Positions 37,867 to 51,269 of a DNA stretch of 64,000 nucleotides are shown here, piece by piece. How positions within the stretch are numbered: the first letter of the stretch is position 1; every line of letters starts with the position of its first letter. The notes below the pieces were generated by a model, which saw nothing but the letters and a program-made list of their open reading frames with translations, was not told the origin of the DNA and searched no databases. The DNA lies in NCBI RefSeq assembly GCF_000143535.2, contig NC_037325.1, forward strand, positions 682,001 to 746,000, in the 5' to 3' direction. The DNA comes from Botrytis cinerea B05.10. Lineage: Eukaryota > Ascomycota > Leotiomycetes > Helotiales > Sclerotiniaceae. The position numbers were made by a program, and so were the translations under genes.

Positions 37867-37891
37867 AAAAAAAAAAAAAAAAAAAAAAAAA
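37867..37891. repeat. Poly-A tract
   Basis: About 25 consecutive A on the plus strand, about 100 bp downstream of the minus-strand scaffold gene's stop codon. On that strand it reads as poly-T. Confidence 0.9.
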
Positions 37892-37992
37892 CAGACAGTC
37901 GTAAGAAAACAACTATGAGGTATCATTTAAATGAAAAGATGGAGTGTGTGAGAGAGTAGAAGAATGCAAGTAAATGCAGAGTAGACGAAGAA

Positions 37993-40900
37993 TTAACTCT
38001 CTTCCATAATCCCCACCTCACCACCTCCTTCCTCTCTCCATTCCCGACTCCGATCCGTCATTCTCTTGATCCCGCTCACGCGTCCTGCCCAGAGACTTTC
38101 CACCGTGGTTCGGAACGTATATCCGCGCTGGCTGCTGATCACTCCAATAGCTTGCAGGACGGCTTTTCTGCTATCCCTACCAAACACAGCAGGATGATTA
38201 ATCCATTCGAGACTCGCCTCCAACTCCGCATCCAGAGCCGCAACGGTGTTGAGATCAATGCCTGGTGCTGTAACAATTGCCGAAAGCGCATCATTCGATC
38301 GATGTCGGGGAATCGCGCCGAGAGTGTGGTTCGAGGTCATCGTTGTAGCAGATGTGGGAGAAGGGGTACGGCGTCGATCTGGGGTACGGTTCGTGGGCGA
38401 CGAAGAACCCGTGCGGGATGAGAGATTGCGATTGGGAGATTTGGAAGGTGGAGGGGGAATAGGTGGGAGTCCACCTTTTCCCAATCCTTTCAGAATGGAT
38501 CGTGTCTCGCTTAGAAGATGCTGTGCGCGATCGTGCTGGCCGCGAGAAACCAATGTGAGAGCCCGTGTGAGCATGTCGGAGGTAAGAAGTTCCATGCGTC
38601 GTTGAACGACGCTTGGGTGGGGTGGAATGGGTGGTGCACTGTTCCACGTCGTGTGCTTCTTCTGATTTGTTGGTGCAGGAAGCATCGTGATTGCTAAGAG
38701 TGAAGGGCGGGGTAAGTGAGTAAGTGTGCCATCTCTGAGGATATCTCCCCAGGTGAGATCAGCTTGGATCAGAGGAACTTCCTCTATTGATACAACTCTT
38801 TGATCTTCTTGATCAAGTGACCCACCAAGAGCTTCAAGACCAGAAACTATAGAGTCCCATGGGTCTTGAGCGAGTTGCTCTTGCGAAGCATTATCGGGAG
38901 CAATAACTAGCTGCACTAGAATATCCCTCTTATCGCCAAATCTCAAATCCCCCAAAGAAGCCTCGGCGTCTTTACCAGTTGCACGCTTAGTGATCTGTAA
39001 AGCCCCACTGATCTTGACAAATTTAGCTGGCGATCCCTCAGGAAGTCTAAGCTTTAATTTCACATTTTGATGTGACATTGTCTGCAGGGCTCCAAGACAA
39101 CCTGCAAGACATTCTCGCAACATCATCCAGTCTTTGACGTATGTGTAAGAAGCTTTGGTTCGTGTTGATAATTCTATCATGGTGTCTGGCTTGTGTGTCA
39201 TACCGAGTCCGAAAGAGTGAACAGCAATCCTGAGGAAAATTTGTTAGCTATGGTTTTCTCCGTAAATTGATAATATCGAATCACTTACTTCGCCGCTTCA
39301 GCTCTTGATACCACAAAATCCACGCTCTCTGTATCAGATGTGGATGAATCACTAATCAAAAGAATTGTAGCAATTGGATTGTTTGACCTCCGTTGCATAA
39401 GAAGATCCATTGCCACATTGGCACCCTCCACAACATCGGCTCGATGACTCTTCTGTCCAACCGGTCTGATCGAAGCCAGAATTTGCTGCCATCCATTCCA
39501 TGTTTTACTAGTCATTCCTACAAGCGGTGCTGCACCGCCACTGGAACCAAATGTGACCAAACCCATACGATCACGATCTCCCAGGTTTGAGACCATAAAT
39601 TTCAACGCATCTCTGACAAGAGTGATTTTGACACCTTGCATCGAAGAAGATATTGGAATGACAACTACAATATCAACAGGAACGTGTATTGCCGGTGGTA
39701 ACCGTAGACCTCTAGGAGCATTTGCGTAATCTATCGGTGCGGTGGTCGCAGATCTGGGTCCATACGCCGAGGAAGTCACCGACGCTCGTTGGATTCCTGT
39801 AGAATCGCGATTCCATTCTTCTTCTTCTGGCTCGGAGAGATCGTAATCTGGACTGCGTGCGGGAGATCCCTCAATGGCGTTCAAATCCAATAATGCCTGT
39901 TGCCACAACTTTAGCTGATTGCGATTGTCGAATTTGAGATGAAATGATGGGAGTTCTGCCACTGAGAGACTCAAGGTCAATATGTTGTTATCTTCAGTTG
40001 GGCGTAAGTTAGCTGCGGTGATTTTTTCGGTTTGTCCAAGAGAATTACCAGATCCTGATTCAGTCACCTCGTTTAAGTGCTTTTTGATTAATATTGAACC
40101 TTTGAGGGTGCATCGGGTACTTTTGCGAGCGCCGTTGGATTCATCCCAAGGCTGTGATGATGAAATCTTCTTTTCCTTGACGCAGATAAGCATTTCTGCG
40201 AACAAGAAACATTCCAGTTCCTGCCAAGATTGCCTGTCCTTTCCAACTCTAATAGTTCCATACAATCGTAGTTTTCCAAATCTGCTTACTATTAGTATTT
40301 TGTCCATTTCCTACATTGAATGATGATGTGTACCTATTGAAATCTAGACCATGCCAGTTCTCAACCCGAGTCCTCAAACCTTCAGTGATTTCGTCCAAGA
40401 CCTCTGGAGATTCATATGGGTAGAAACGTGGTGCGCTTTGGGCGGGAGATGGGGGTCGAGCATAGGTATCTTCAGGTCGAATATTTGGTAGTGGAGGGGC
40501 ACCTCGAATATCATCTGGGTCGGGTCGCCATTTGTTGTCAGGAACCTCGATTGTGATAAGACAGGTCAAAGTTTGTTGCTGTCTGGACCTGTTCAAAGTT
40601 GGGAACTCTGAGCGGATGCTGACAACTGGAGCTGGTATGGGATTTCTTGTAACACTTGCTCGAGGGCTGATAAGATTCGATTCCATCGCTTGCACATCGT
40701 AGTCATGGCGGCGATGTGGGCCGCTTGTGGCGGTCTCTGGATACCCAACAGATGATGGAGCATTTTCGCTATCGTTTCTTTGGTGCGAGATTCTCGAAGG
40801 CTGTGCATGTCTATCCATGCGCTCTCGACTGTCCCTGCTATCTCTGTTGCTACCATTATCTCTGCTATTGTCTCTGATATAGGTATCCTGGCTGTTCGCT

Positions 40901-41805
40901 CTTGTTCTTGTAGTTCGAGCATTGGATTCGCGACTGGGCGGTCGTACGGTTTGGGATTCCCAATTCGAGGGCGTGGGTGTTGACCTCGCGGACTGGTCGC
41001 TGGCCGAAACTGAACGCACAATACTACTTAGCTTCTCTGGAGGGGCAGCAGGAATCAGCTTTAGTTTTCAGGGAAGACGAACCACTACTTTTGAAAGTCT
41101 TACCAATGTCAAGAACATTGCCTCCTCGACTCGTATCCAGACCTAAGGGCGCATTGCAAGTTGGGCAATATTGAGCGTCGCTTTCCTTGATGTATTCGTA
41201 GAAACATGCCTCATGTGAGACATGGCCGCAGGAAAATTGTAGTATTCGCTCCCCTCGAAGTGTGTGTTCCAATGGCTCTTCACACACAGAACATTCACTT
41301 CCAACAAACGTCCTCTCCCTCCTAGTACGAGTTCTATCCGTGTCCAACATTCCTGACATGCCACCACCAGCTCGTTGTTTGAAATCACGATTCGCCTTAC
41401 TGGCTAGAGGGGAGACCGAAGAGAACGAGGTATCGGAAATCCCACGAGTATGTTCAAGAACTTTTCGATTATCTGATGAAGAAGAAGTATACAAGTTAGT
41501 CAATATGAAGGTAATTTTCACGCATTAGTATGAGCGGAGGGGTGGAGTAATGGCAATTTGGAGTTTGGCTACTGCGTACCCTTTTTGGGATGGGATCCTG
41601 CAACGCGGGCTCCACTGGTCAAATCCTTGACCTTGTCTCTCTCTCGTCTCCTGGATCTTTTATCCGAGTCGCTGAGTAGTCCAAGCTCATACAACCTTGA
41701 AACCTGGTCTTTTTGTTCCTCTGCTCTGCGGCTAAAGCTAGTGAGATTCCTGCCAGTGTCGGAAGTGGAAGGGGTGGTGTTATGTCCAAAGAACCTTTTC
41801 GACAT
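37993..41805 (-). CDS. RING-H2 / PH / VWA scaffold protein, Far1/Ste5-like
   Basis: Five exons (41805-41580, 41472-41104, 41036-40334, 40281-39289, 39229-37993) encode about 1175 aa. The RING-H2 is at residues ~136-181 (CSVC...CGHVSHEAC...CPTC). An RS/Asp/Asn-rich linker follows. A PH-like domain begins at ~433 (FGKLRLYGTIRVGKDRQSW) and ends in an amphipathic helix (NQLKLWQQALLDLN). A VWA domain starts at ~630 (PVDIVVVIPISSSMQG). The metal-site DxSxS motif is broken: Pro replaces the first Asp. Domain order RING-PH-VWA is that of yeast Far1 and Ste5, which hold together the pheromone MAP-kinase/G-beta machinery. The same scaffold role in mating or fusion signalling is inferred. The C-terminus is Pro/Ser/Thr-rich. 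Confidence 0.85.
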
Positions 41806-44800
41806 GAACCACTGTTCCAGAGGGTCTTGTTTTCAAAAGCTCTGTCCGCAAATATTAAGTTTGGTCGCCCACTTTTTTCTGAATATAATCCGCAGCTAGA
41901 AACCCAATCGATTTAAGATTTATGAACAATAATGCAATACGTCTCAGCACGTCAATCGTTCGCTTGTGCGAGTTGAGATCCGGCCAAATCCTAAAAGCCC
42001 GAACCAAGGAAGGTCTGGGGTGGCGATGCTAAGAATTGCGCGCTGTGAGAATCAATCTCTATCTTTCGGGACTCTAAATTTGGGTATGGGAATGAGGACA
42101 GGACTACCGGGAATGAGTACAGGAGCTAATTGCAATCCAGAGGGTGTGACGTTGCGGGGAATTTTGGTCAACAGGCTTTCCACTCTTCAGTGTGCTGATT
42201 CACGGCTTAGGTCAGAGTAACTGAATAGGATCTGAGGGAGGAGTGGCCACTATTCGATGCAATTCGAGATCCCGTGTTTGGTTACTGGGCTGCAGTTATG
42301 AAAGACGAGCTGAAGGGTTACCGTAGGCCAATAATGCAAATGCAATTCATTCGAGTTGGCGTCCGAGAGTTTTGCGAATCACTAGACGGGAGGGGCGAGA
42401 CTTGCGTTTTGCGAATTGTGCAATTGTGCGAATCGCGCGACTACAGGGTAATTGAGTTCATTCGTGGGGAGCCAAGTGAAATATGATGAAAGTTTGAGAG
42501 AGAGCATGAAGTGGGTGAAGAGAAGAAGTTGGCGGACAGCAAGAGGTGGAAAGACAAGTGTGCACGCCGCCCACTTACAGTAGGTAGGTAGTAAAAGATG
42601 GTAGCACCATATCTAGGCAGTAAAGATAGCAAGTAGCTGTCTGCAAGAAAAATTGAGTAATGTTATGCCGGAACTCCATTCTACCCAACAGCTCGAATAC
42701 ATGGATTCGGGCACGTAACGATGGGCGCTGTCCGGGATACCTACAGGACTGAATGCTTTTCAGGATTTCGGAGTCTGGCTTCACAAGAAAGAACATGACG
42801 GGATTGGTCCAATGGAGGGGTTGGTGAAGATTTGGTAATTGTGGTGCAGAAATGATTAATCGCATTAACGACTTCAGGTAACAATCTTGGTCATGATATC
42901 GCAAAATGATCAAACTGACTGAAGTAGACAGACCTCGGGTATTTAGTAAGCTTCTTCCAGTTTAGCACACCTCCGGAAAACATGGATCTACGAATTGAAC
43001 CACATACTATAGTTTGCATAAGAAACTTATAACTAACACGAAAGTTAGAATAATGAATTTCCCTATCAAGCTTGAGAGTTATTACTCTTCGGGTACTAGT
43101 AGTCTAGTACACGGTAATTTGAGCAGCTTTTGCAAGGAAGCTTAGCGATGATCATACGATAAGTCCGATATCAAAATGAAGGGGCTATAAGGTTGGAAAA
43201 TTTACAACAGGCTTTTTGTCCTCTCTGAGATAATTCGGAATTCCAGTTTACCAACATTTATTGGAGACATATTGACATAATAATGACAGGTTGATAGATT
43301 GACGGGACAAGTTTTGTTTCTACTTTGACACAAGCCGAAACAAGATAGATCAACAGGAACTGTGGCTTTAGGCTGTACCAGTAGCTGCATGTCTAATATA
43401 GACCATATGCTCTACTATACCTAGTATAAGATGAACTTCGGAAATTTTACCAGAAAAGAACCAATCTCCATGTCGGTAACTTGCAGCATGCAGTTGATTG
43501 AACTTGCAGATGTGTGTAGTACGGTAAGTACACCTGTGTTCTACACTGTGCTCGACACATCATTCTTGATTTCACCACCTTCTATACTCGGTTCCTCGTG
43601 GATTTATCTTCAATTTTCAACCCCCACCAACCCCCCACCCAGTCTCCAGGCAATATAATATGATAAAAGAACGATATTGCTATCCCAGCTCTCTGCAGTC
43701 CCCAACTGCACATTCTAGCATTCAAGCCGTCTTACCAATCAAACGATTGTATCATAGTGCTGCTATCCCTGGTCCGCGCCCGTTACCCGCCTATCCCCTT
43801 GGATATCCCTGTCTGTGAAAAAGCCCACTAGGGTCTATCTCCATTATGCATGCAAAAATGTTTACAGGGTACACAAAACAAGGAAGATCTTGGGTGTAGA
43901 GGTAGCCAGTCATAGCCAAAGTCATGGAGTATTACTATCTTTTGGTCCTGCAGGATAAGTGTCTGTCTATCCGATCATTCCTTCTTATGGTCATTAACGG
44001 CTGAAAGAGATATATTTATATGATACTCGCAACTTTTCTTCGGGGCCTCGAGTTTTCAGGAGAAAAAGATACCAAAGAAGAATGAAATCCCCCATTCTTC
44101 CCAGTGTTCCCTTCTAGTTGTTTGTTAGTAGTCCGATCGGGGGAGAAAAATAGTTGATTAGTTTCTTCGTTCCGTAAACAGTAGAAAGAAATGATTCGAA
44201 TACGAAGGAAGTCTTTAACGTCTTTGACTATCGACTATCTGAGACGAATCCGACAATGTTCTAGAAAACTGGAACTAGACTCATTATTGCGCACTATCCT
44301 GAACTATTTGATTCTGGCATCTGTCATATTGATTCAGACCCCATTCTTAACACTCCAATCGATCCTGAGGTTAGAACCGGTGGTCCGGTGGGTAAGGTTC
44401 CTATTAACAGCCCCAATATGGAAAAATTCCAAAGATTTCGAACCCCACAGCATGAAGCATGAAATAAGTACAAATAATGATCTGCCCTATAAGAAACGGA
44501 TCGACCTCTGCTACATGCGTAAGCAAAAGTAATTACGAGGGAAAAGGCCGGATTTTTGGGTCCTTCCAAGTCCTAACTCCTTATTTTTGCTGCGAACATC
44601 GTGGTTCCCACGCGATTTATATCAATGTCTCATCCCCATATCCACTTTCGATCGTCAAAACTACGGGAATGCCGCCACTGAAATTAGGAATGGAAATAGT
44701 GATGTCCGCCGTCATTACCTTTCGATAGACATTATTGCAATATGACAGGAGTCAAGGAACTAGAAACGTAAATGGCATGCTGTTAGTCCGCAATGACTAC

Positions 44801-47800
44801 ATAGTACATGTCGTATATGTTGTACGCCAAAGGCCTAGACAACCTGAGAAGATTCAAGCCACAACCACTAGGCTCAAATAATTACTCCGAGACTGCTCAA
44901 ATGTCTTCTAGAAACCTTCGAATCGTGTGGTCAGAGCTTTCATATTTAGATGCATATCAAAATTGTGTTTTTCATCCTGAGCGTTCTTCTGGGATAGGTT
45001 CAAGAATAGATTTTAGTATACCTCTAATTATGGAAAGTTGCACGATCGATCTGATCTCAAGCTACTAAATCCCAAGAAGGATTTCAGAGGATTGAATTAC
45101 TTGCGCGGCACCTCCGTTCTGGATTTAATTGGGTGCACCCGCAAATGTGTGCTTATTAAAAGCAACTTCGGCAGCTAAAATGACTATCTACCCTTCTGTA
45201 CTATATGAATTCGTCAGTCGCTACACCCGCATCAGTAGTAAATATTGTATTGTCATTTCTTAACAAATACTAAGAGCTGGAATTTATGCAATCTGCTTAC
45301 AGCATGGAAACTAAACGCTGACATTTCTAAACTATCGCCGTATGTATCAAGCTCAAAACGTACAATTGCGAGCAACAACCGAGTTTCTTCACATCTGATT
45401 CGTTTAAATAATATGAGATGTTAGACAGCGTGGCTTGATGTTACCCGAACTACTCCCAGAACTTCAGTCAGTTTCTGATGTCAGCTTCATGTAGCTGCGC
45501 CGCGGATAGTCATTGCAGCTTGAATAGTGGCGCTCGCATACATATAAAAAGAACATTCGCACAAAAACCAAATGCTGTCGAAGCGCAAAAGAGTTATGAT
45601 TGGTCGACGAATTTACCTAATGACAAAGATATCATCATTCAAACTTTCAACCCACTATCGCGCAGAAAATATGCTGCGATGTTACCCTCCGAGTACCTCA
45701 TCATCCCGAAAAGGAAACATCTGACAACTTTACCACCATTTTTGGAAGTTGCTTTACGAGCAGTGTGGTAGTTCTACAAGAAATCCTTCGCAAACCTCAC
45801 CTTGAAACATCATGCAGCCACCAACATAATAAATTCACATCGATCTCTTGTCCAAATGTAACCTTCTTCAAGCATTCTCTAATGCACCCCAACCCCTTTT
45901 GACAACGATCAGTTTTTTGTGGCTTGCATGTTCATGTAGGTAGATGTTCATGAGATCGTCATGTGCTGAGCATGGGCTCTGATTACTATGATATCCGCAA
46001 GCATCAATACTATAATTGGTAATTCGAAAAGATCGTTTTGTTAGATTGGCGTTTGTTGCATAGTATGAACTTCTCAAGCTGGACTTAATTCGGTCGTAAT
46101 GCATTGCAAACTCTATCATCCATGTCGTGTATACTTCGCCACGAACGATGTCAATCCATCAGATTGTTGCAGCTCGACTTTCATAGGTGATCTAAATCTA
46201 CAAAAACGCCTCCAAGATCTATCTGCTTCAGATTCTGAGTACATTTCTCGATCAGTTCCATGGAAACATCGCGGGTGTCAGTGCAAATGCTTCCCGTTTA
46301 TCACATCACACGAAACGTGTGCTTTCCAGAGGCGGCTCACAATAGTGTTCCAAAGACGTCTGGCCCACGTAACTGGATTTGCTTCCTTGTTAGTTTGTCA
46401 AGATCGACCTATTCTGCACTTTATCTGTTCTTACTATTTGGAATGTAACCTTTGTTGAATATCTGTGCATCAATGCATTCGAGATTTCGAGCCTCGTCGC
46501 TTGTTAATCCAACCTCGCATTCTTAGCCTCACGTTCCGCGTATCTCATGGTGGCATTGTCAAAGAATGGAGCTTTCTCTACATCTGGATCGCTCGCCAGT
46601 TTCTGCCCTATAAGGTTCTGTCAGTGCTCACTGCTTGAGCAATTCTAGCTTCCACCTCTAATCAAACCCATCAATCCACAAATAAGAATGCCAAAGCGGT
46701 AAGTTTGGTTTAATGTCTTCTATTCAACGATTCGGATATTGATTTCCCCCTCTGGCTTGCTTGACTCAAACGACTTCAAAACTTGATCGACTGAGGTTGG
46801 TCTTGAACAAACCAAAGTGTAAAGACTAAGAATAGTGTGGACAGTTCAACTCGTCAACAAGCTAATTACCATGATCATGAACGGGCCAACTTTTCAGATC
46901 TGATTACCTCTCCATATTATCACACTCGGATTAATATCGTCACATGAATCTTATACCTTTCTAAACTCAATATACACGACACCCCTATTCAAGCTCACCC
47001 AACACATCACCAGTCCACTCCCGCCCGGCTCGCGTCATTTACCCCGCAAAGCTAAGATTTCTTATATGCAGATTTCAGCACAATGTAGACGCAACCAACA
47101 TTAACACCGCCGATTAAGATAGTTATACTTTTTCAATCCACCTGAACCGGTACGCTTTGATCAACATGGCACATTACTGTTAATAATTTCGATCCCATGC
47201 TCACACTCTTAGCAACAATCCGTCTTGGCAGGAAATTAGCCCGAGTCATCAAGACGACATGAAGGCAGATTGAGGAATCGTGAAAACTCAAAATGCTCTC
47301 ATTATTCCTGCCCATGCATGTAGAGTACCCACACTCTTTGTCCAAGCTAAAGAAACCCTTCTTTACTACAATTACTGCAGCACACTAAGATCTACGAAGT
47401 AGACTAGAACTTCCTTGAGTAGTCAAAACGCGAGACCGCGGTTCAACCGATGAAGACCCAACCGGGTCGATACTTTGAGCTCCCGTGTGCTTTTGACGGT
47501 CGTTTGAGTTTGATAGATATTGCAATTACAGTATCTATTTGATAAGGACATCCATCATAGGTCAGATAATACCACCCCACCAGCCGTCCACATGCCATCA
47601 GATAGCCACAAAAGCATAACACACACAACTTCCCCGGTGCGTTTGCGCCTCATAGTGTCTTTCAGCTTCTCACTATGAGTATAACCAATAAGACCACATT
47701 CCTATTACTTCCTGACACACAAACACACATATCCCAGATACGTACAGCTCTCCTGTATAGCCATGCAGATGAGCAGCTTTCAGAAATGATTCGATACACC

Positions 47801-50800
47801 GTTTGTGTACCTGCCACCATCCGCCTAGGTATCTACCTTGCACACACACAACAGGCAGTTAAATACCCATATAATATACCCGAGCCCGAAGTAAGTCCTG
47901 CGAAAGCCAGTACGTACATACGGACAACTTTAATCTGCGGAGGCAAAAAAAAGACGTAATCTTCAGCCCTAGCTACGGGCCTTTTATATCCAAAACTCAT
48001 GCAAAACTTTGAAAACCGCAGTGTGCAAAATCACCCGGATTTCAAAGAGGGGATCTCGGGATGAGATACTTGGAAGGCGAGGGCTCGAGCTCACTTTGGC
48101 GGGGTATGTCCACCGGCATGCACTACTAAAGCCCCCAACACAAATTTTGTAGGTTCTACAAGGTGCCTGGATGTGAAGTAGATGGATTTCATGCCGTTCG
48201 TCGTGTGTAACGAATCACTGATAATCTATCTAGATGCCTGCACTGGATTTAATCATTGACACACTGGTACGAAAAGCGCAGAGAACGTTGGATTTTCAAG
48301 TACGAATGTTGTAAGAGCCTACAAACATTTGAATCGTAGTTTTAGCTTATTTACCCAAGATTAGATAGATGCTGGGAAGATTTGCAAAACTCAAATAGTA
48401 GACTAGTTTTAGATAGAATGTGATATATCAGATCCAGTCAGGGTCCAGAAACCGTAACCATACTGTTGGTAAATGATACTACAAACCTCCTTCCCATCGT
48501 GGAAAATATCAGTAAACTAGATAGGCCAACCATCTAGTTGGTAACGCAGAAAACAAAATACGGAATGGTGCCGAAAGTATATCAAATTAATAACAGACTA
48601 TTATATACCTCTGGCCATTCTACTTCTCGTATTTGCTTCTTAGTTTCCAAATGCCGGTGATGCACTGATGATAGATACCGTGCGCGGGGGTGGCGTGGAA
48701 GTAATCATTTTCTTTGCTTTTGGGGACCAGTAAACCGGTGTCGGAGGTCAATCCTGTTCCTTTAATTTCTTGCTTAAGATTGAAATGTCTATGACTGCGT
48801 GATTTGATGGCTCACCTCACATTATTTGACTCTGATGTGGTATCTCAGTGTATGAGACAGAGAGGGTTTTCTCCGCCTTGATCAATAGAAAGAGCACCAC
48901 TACCTGGTACATCTGAGAGACGATCTCCAACGGTGGACCGAGAAATCCGAATACAACTGGAGTATTGTCAGAGCATCAGTCGTTTGGGTTGGAAGTGAAT
49001 GTTGATCATTACCCCCTTCGTTGAAATCGCATCCTCAAAGTCATATTCACAATCTGAATGGCGCTTACTAGCCTTGAAGATGAGGGATTTGATCACTCTC
49101 GGTCTCGATAAACTACCAAGAGTTCACCAACGATCCAAGCCTCGGAAGTCCAGGCGATTCATCTCTTCGAGAGGCGTCTTTATGCCCTGAGTCAAGGGTC
49201 AAGCCATCAAAACCATCGATGTTCTGGGCAATCTTTTTGATAGTAGTCTCGCTCGTTGCTCGGAATTGATTGTTCTCGCAATGACTACTCATACCCCAGC
49301 TGAGTAAGTTCATAGCCGCCATCCTCAGTAATTATCACGCCACAACTAACGGTAGGATTGTGATAGCACAATTGTTGTGGTATGCGGAGAGCCGAGGCTA
49401 ACTTAACGGGCAGCGACGGGCCACACTGTGATACCGAATCCATCCCGGATCCAGATTGACCGATATTCACAAGTCTCCACTTTCAACAGTGGGTGAAGAA
49501 CCATTTCCCCAACCTATTTTCACATGTCATTCGAACTGCCCATATCGTGTCATCCATCTGATCCATCTCAAGGATGATGTCTTCCCTAAACTTTGGCACT
49601 TAGCCATCTTGACACCAGTCGACTTCGTCTGGGAAATTAATGGCCTGTTTTTTCGCACCTGCAAATTTGATGCGGATGGATCAACTGCATCTCCCTTGGC
49701 TTGCATATGAGGAAAGCATATAATATAATAATATGTGATATGCGGTCCTCGGTATTCCATTTTCGTCGATGCGTCTTGCGTGTCTCATCACAGAAAGTCT
49801 TACTTTCCTGCACCTTCTGCTCATGACTACCGAACAAATCCACAATCATTCCCAAAAAACGGGGCTGCATATTAGCTTCATCCAAGTACGGCATTGAGAT
49901 ATGGGGCGAGCTTCTCGGTACCAAACAAAGTTTTTTTGAAACTTCCTCACACGGGTGTGGATGGAGCTGGAACCGGTACACGGAACAGCATAGTTGCAAG
50001 GGCCAGTCGGAGCCGACATGCAGGTGCTTTAAGTTTCGTGATGAAATTGGGGATGTGAGTTTCAGGTCTGCGGTGATGAACTTTGATATTCCAAGCGAGC
50101 CTCGAAAATGGGGTGTCCCCCGCCTGTGGATCCGAACACATTTCCGACAGTAAGTCAAGCCGGGGATTAGCTATCGGCGGTAGTGATTGAATTAGAGTGT
50201 TGATGTATGTCACATGTTAAAATGATGTCGTTGTGGCTTTGAGTACATGCAACGCAGTCGAGGAAGCTTTTCACGAGCGGGCCTATTCGTGCAATGGCTA
50301 GGAGCCATGAGCATCACAGTAGATTAAAGTGCTCTAATGACTGTCTTATCGTGGTAAAAAACCAATCTGCCAGAATACTCATAATAGAGAAAAAGATGCA
50401 GCCATCTTTGACGTATCCAAGGACTGAACATAGATAGGGCAAATTTTGCAGCCGCGATAGAAATAACCGAGAGCTTCCATCGATCGATGTTGAGATTTTA
50501 TCGAAAACCATGGCAGGTTGTGGTGTCGCGCGACACAAAATGGTGCTCTCGGTAGATTTGCCCCAGAGAATTCCCCAAGTGGTCACCTCTGAACTGAGTT
50601 GATCCTCTCCCGTTTAAAGGTCTGTCTTGTCATACTGTCTGCAACGAATCATCTCGCGTGAAGTTTCACATTTGAGTACGCAATGTCGGACGAACAGATG
50701 GTTGTGTGTCTCCCACTGCCTATCGCACTAGAATAAGGCCATTTCATGAGTTTCGAAGACTGCAGGACATGAAATCAACTATTGCTGTAAAAAAGAACCT

Positions 50801-51269
50801 TTGAATGCATTCATTCTTGTTTTTAAAAACATAGGCAATTTGTCTGTGTCCTTCCTGCCTAGGAGCAATTTGGCTTTGCATGCATTGCAATATATGGAAG
50901 ATTTATTGTAATGAAAGCTGAATAAGCAGACAGGAAAACGGTTAAAAGCGATTCTCCTGTACTGGCGGTATGTTCGCGCCGATCTCATCCGAATAATCAA
51001 TTCTCTCGATCAAGAATAGAAGTAATGCTAAGATAGTAAATGGCATTGACCTAAGACCCGACGTCGATAGTCACTGCTTCTCAAATGACCATTAAGGAGG
51101 CTGTTCTCACTTCAATCATGCATGGCCTTCATGGATTAGATGCACCACAAGGCTAAGGGAGCGTGCTGCGCCCAGATAGTATGGTGATATCCTTCTTAAT
51201 ACTTGAAAACGTTCTTTTCCTCCACCTCGGTGTAAAGCCCAATTCCATCAATTCTACGGCTCTCTCGCA
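41806..51269. other. Gene desert, about 9.5 kb
   Basis: No intact gene recognised. Weak coding-like fragments occur at 44.2-44.7, 45.5-45.8, 46.1-46.5 and 49.4-50.15 kb (see findings). None shows a domain, and frames break quickly. The ~700 bp left of 42.5 kb would include the promoter of the scaffold gene. No tRNA, rRNA or terminal inverted repeats were noticed. Confidence 0.45.

Larger units (their letters stand above)
34318..37992. other. Intergenic, including a G-poor strand-asymmetric stretch
   Basis: About 3.7 kb without a gene I can support. From roughly 36.2 to 37.7 kb the plus strand is almost free of G and rich in C, A and T, with (CATCAC)n, ACTC and AAAAAC repeats. A 101-codon open frame at 36503-36808 contains a His run from the CATCAC array and is not convincing. 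A poly-A tract lies at about 37867-37891. Confidence 0.5.
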
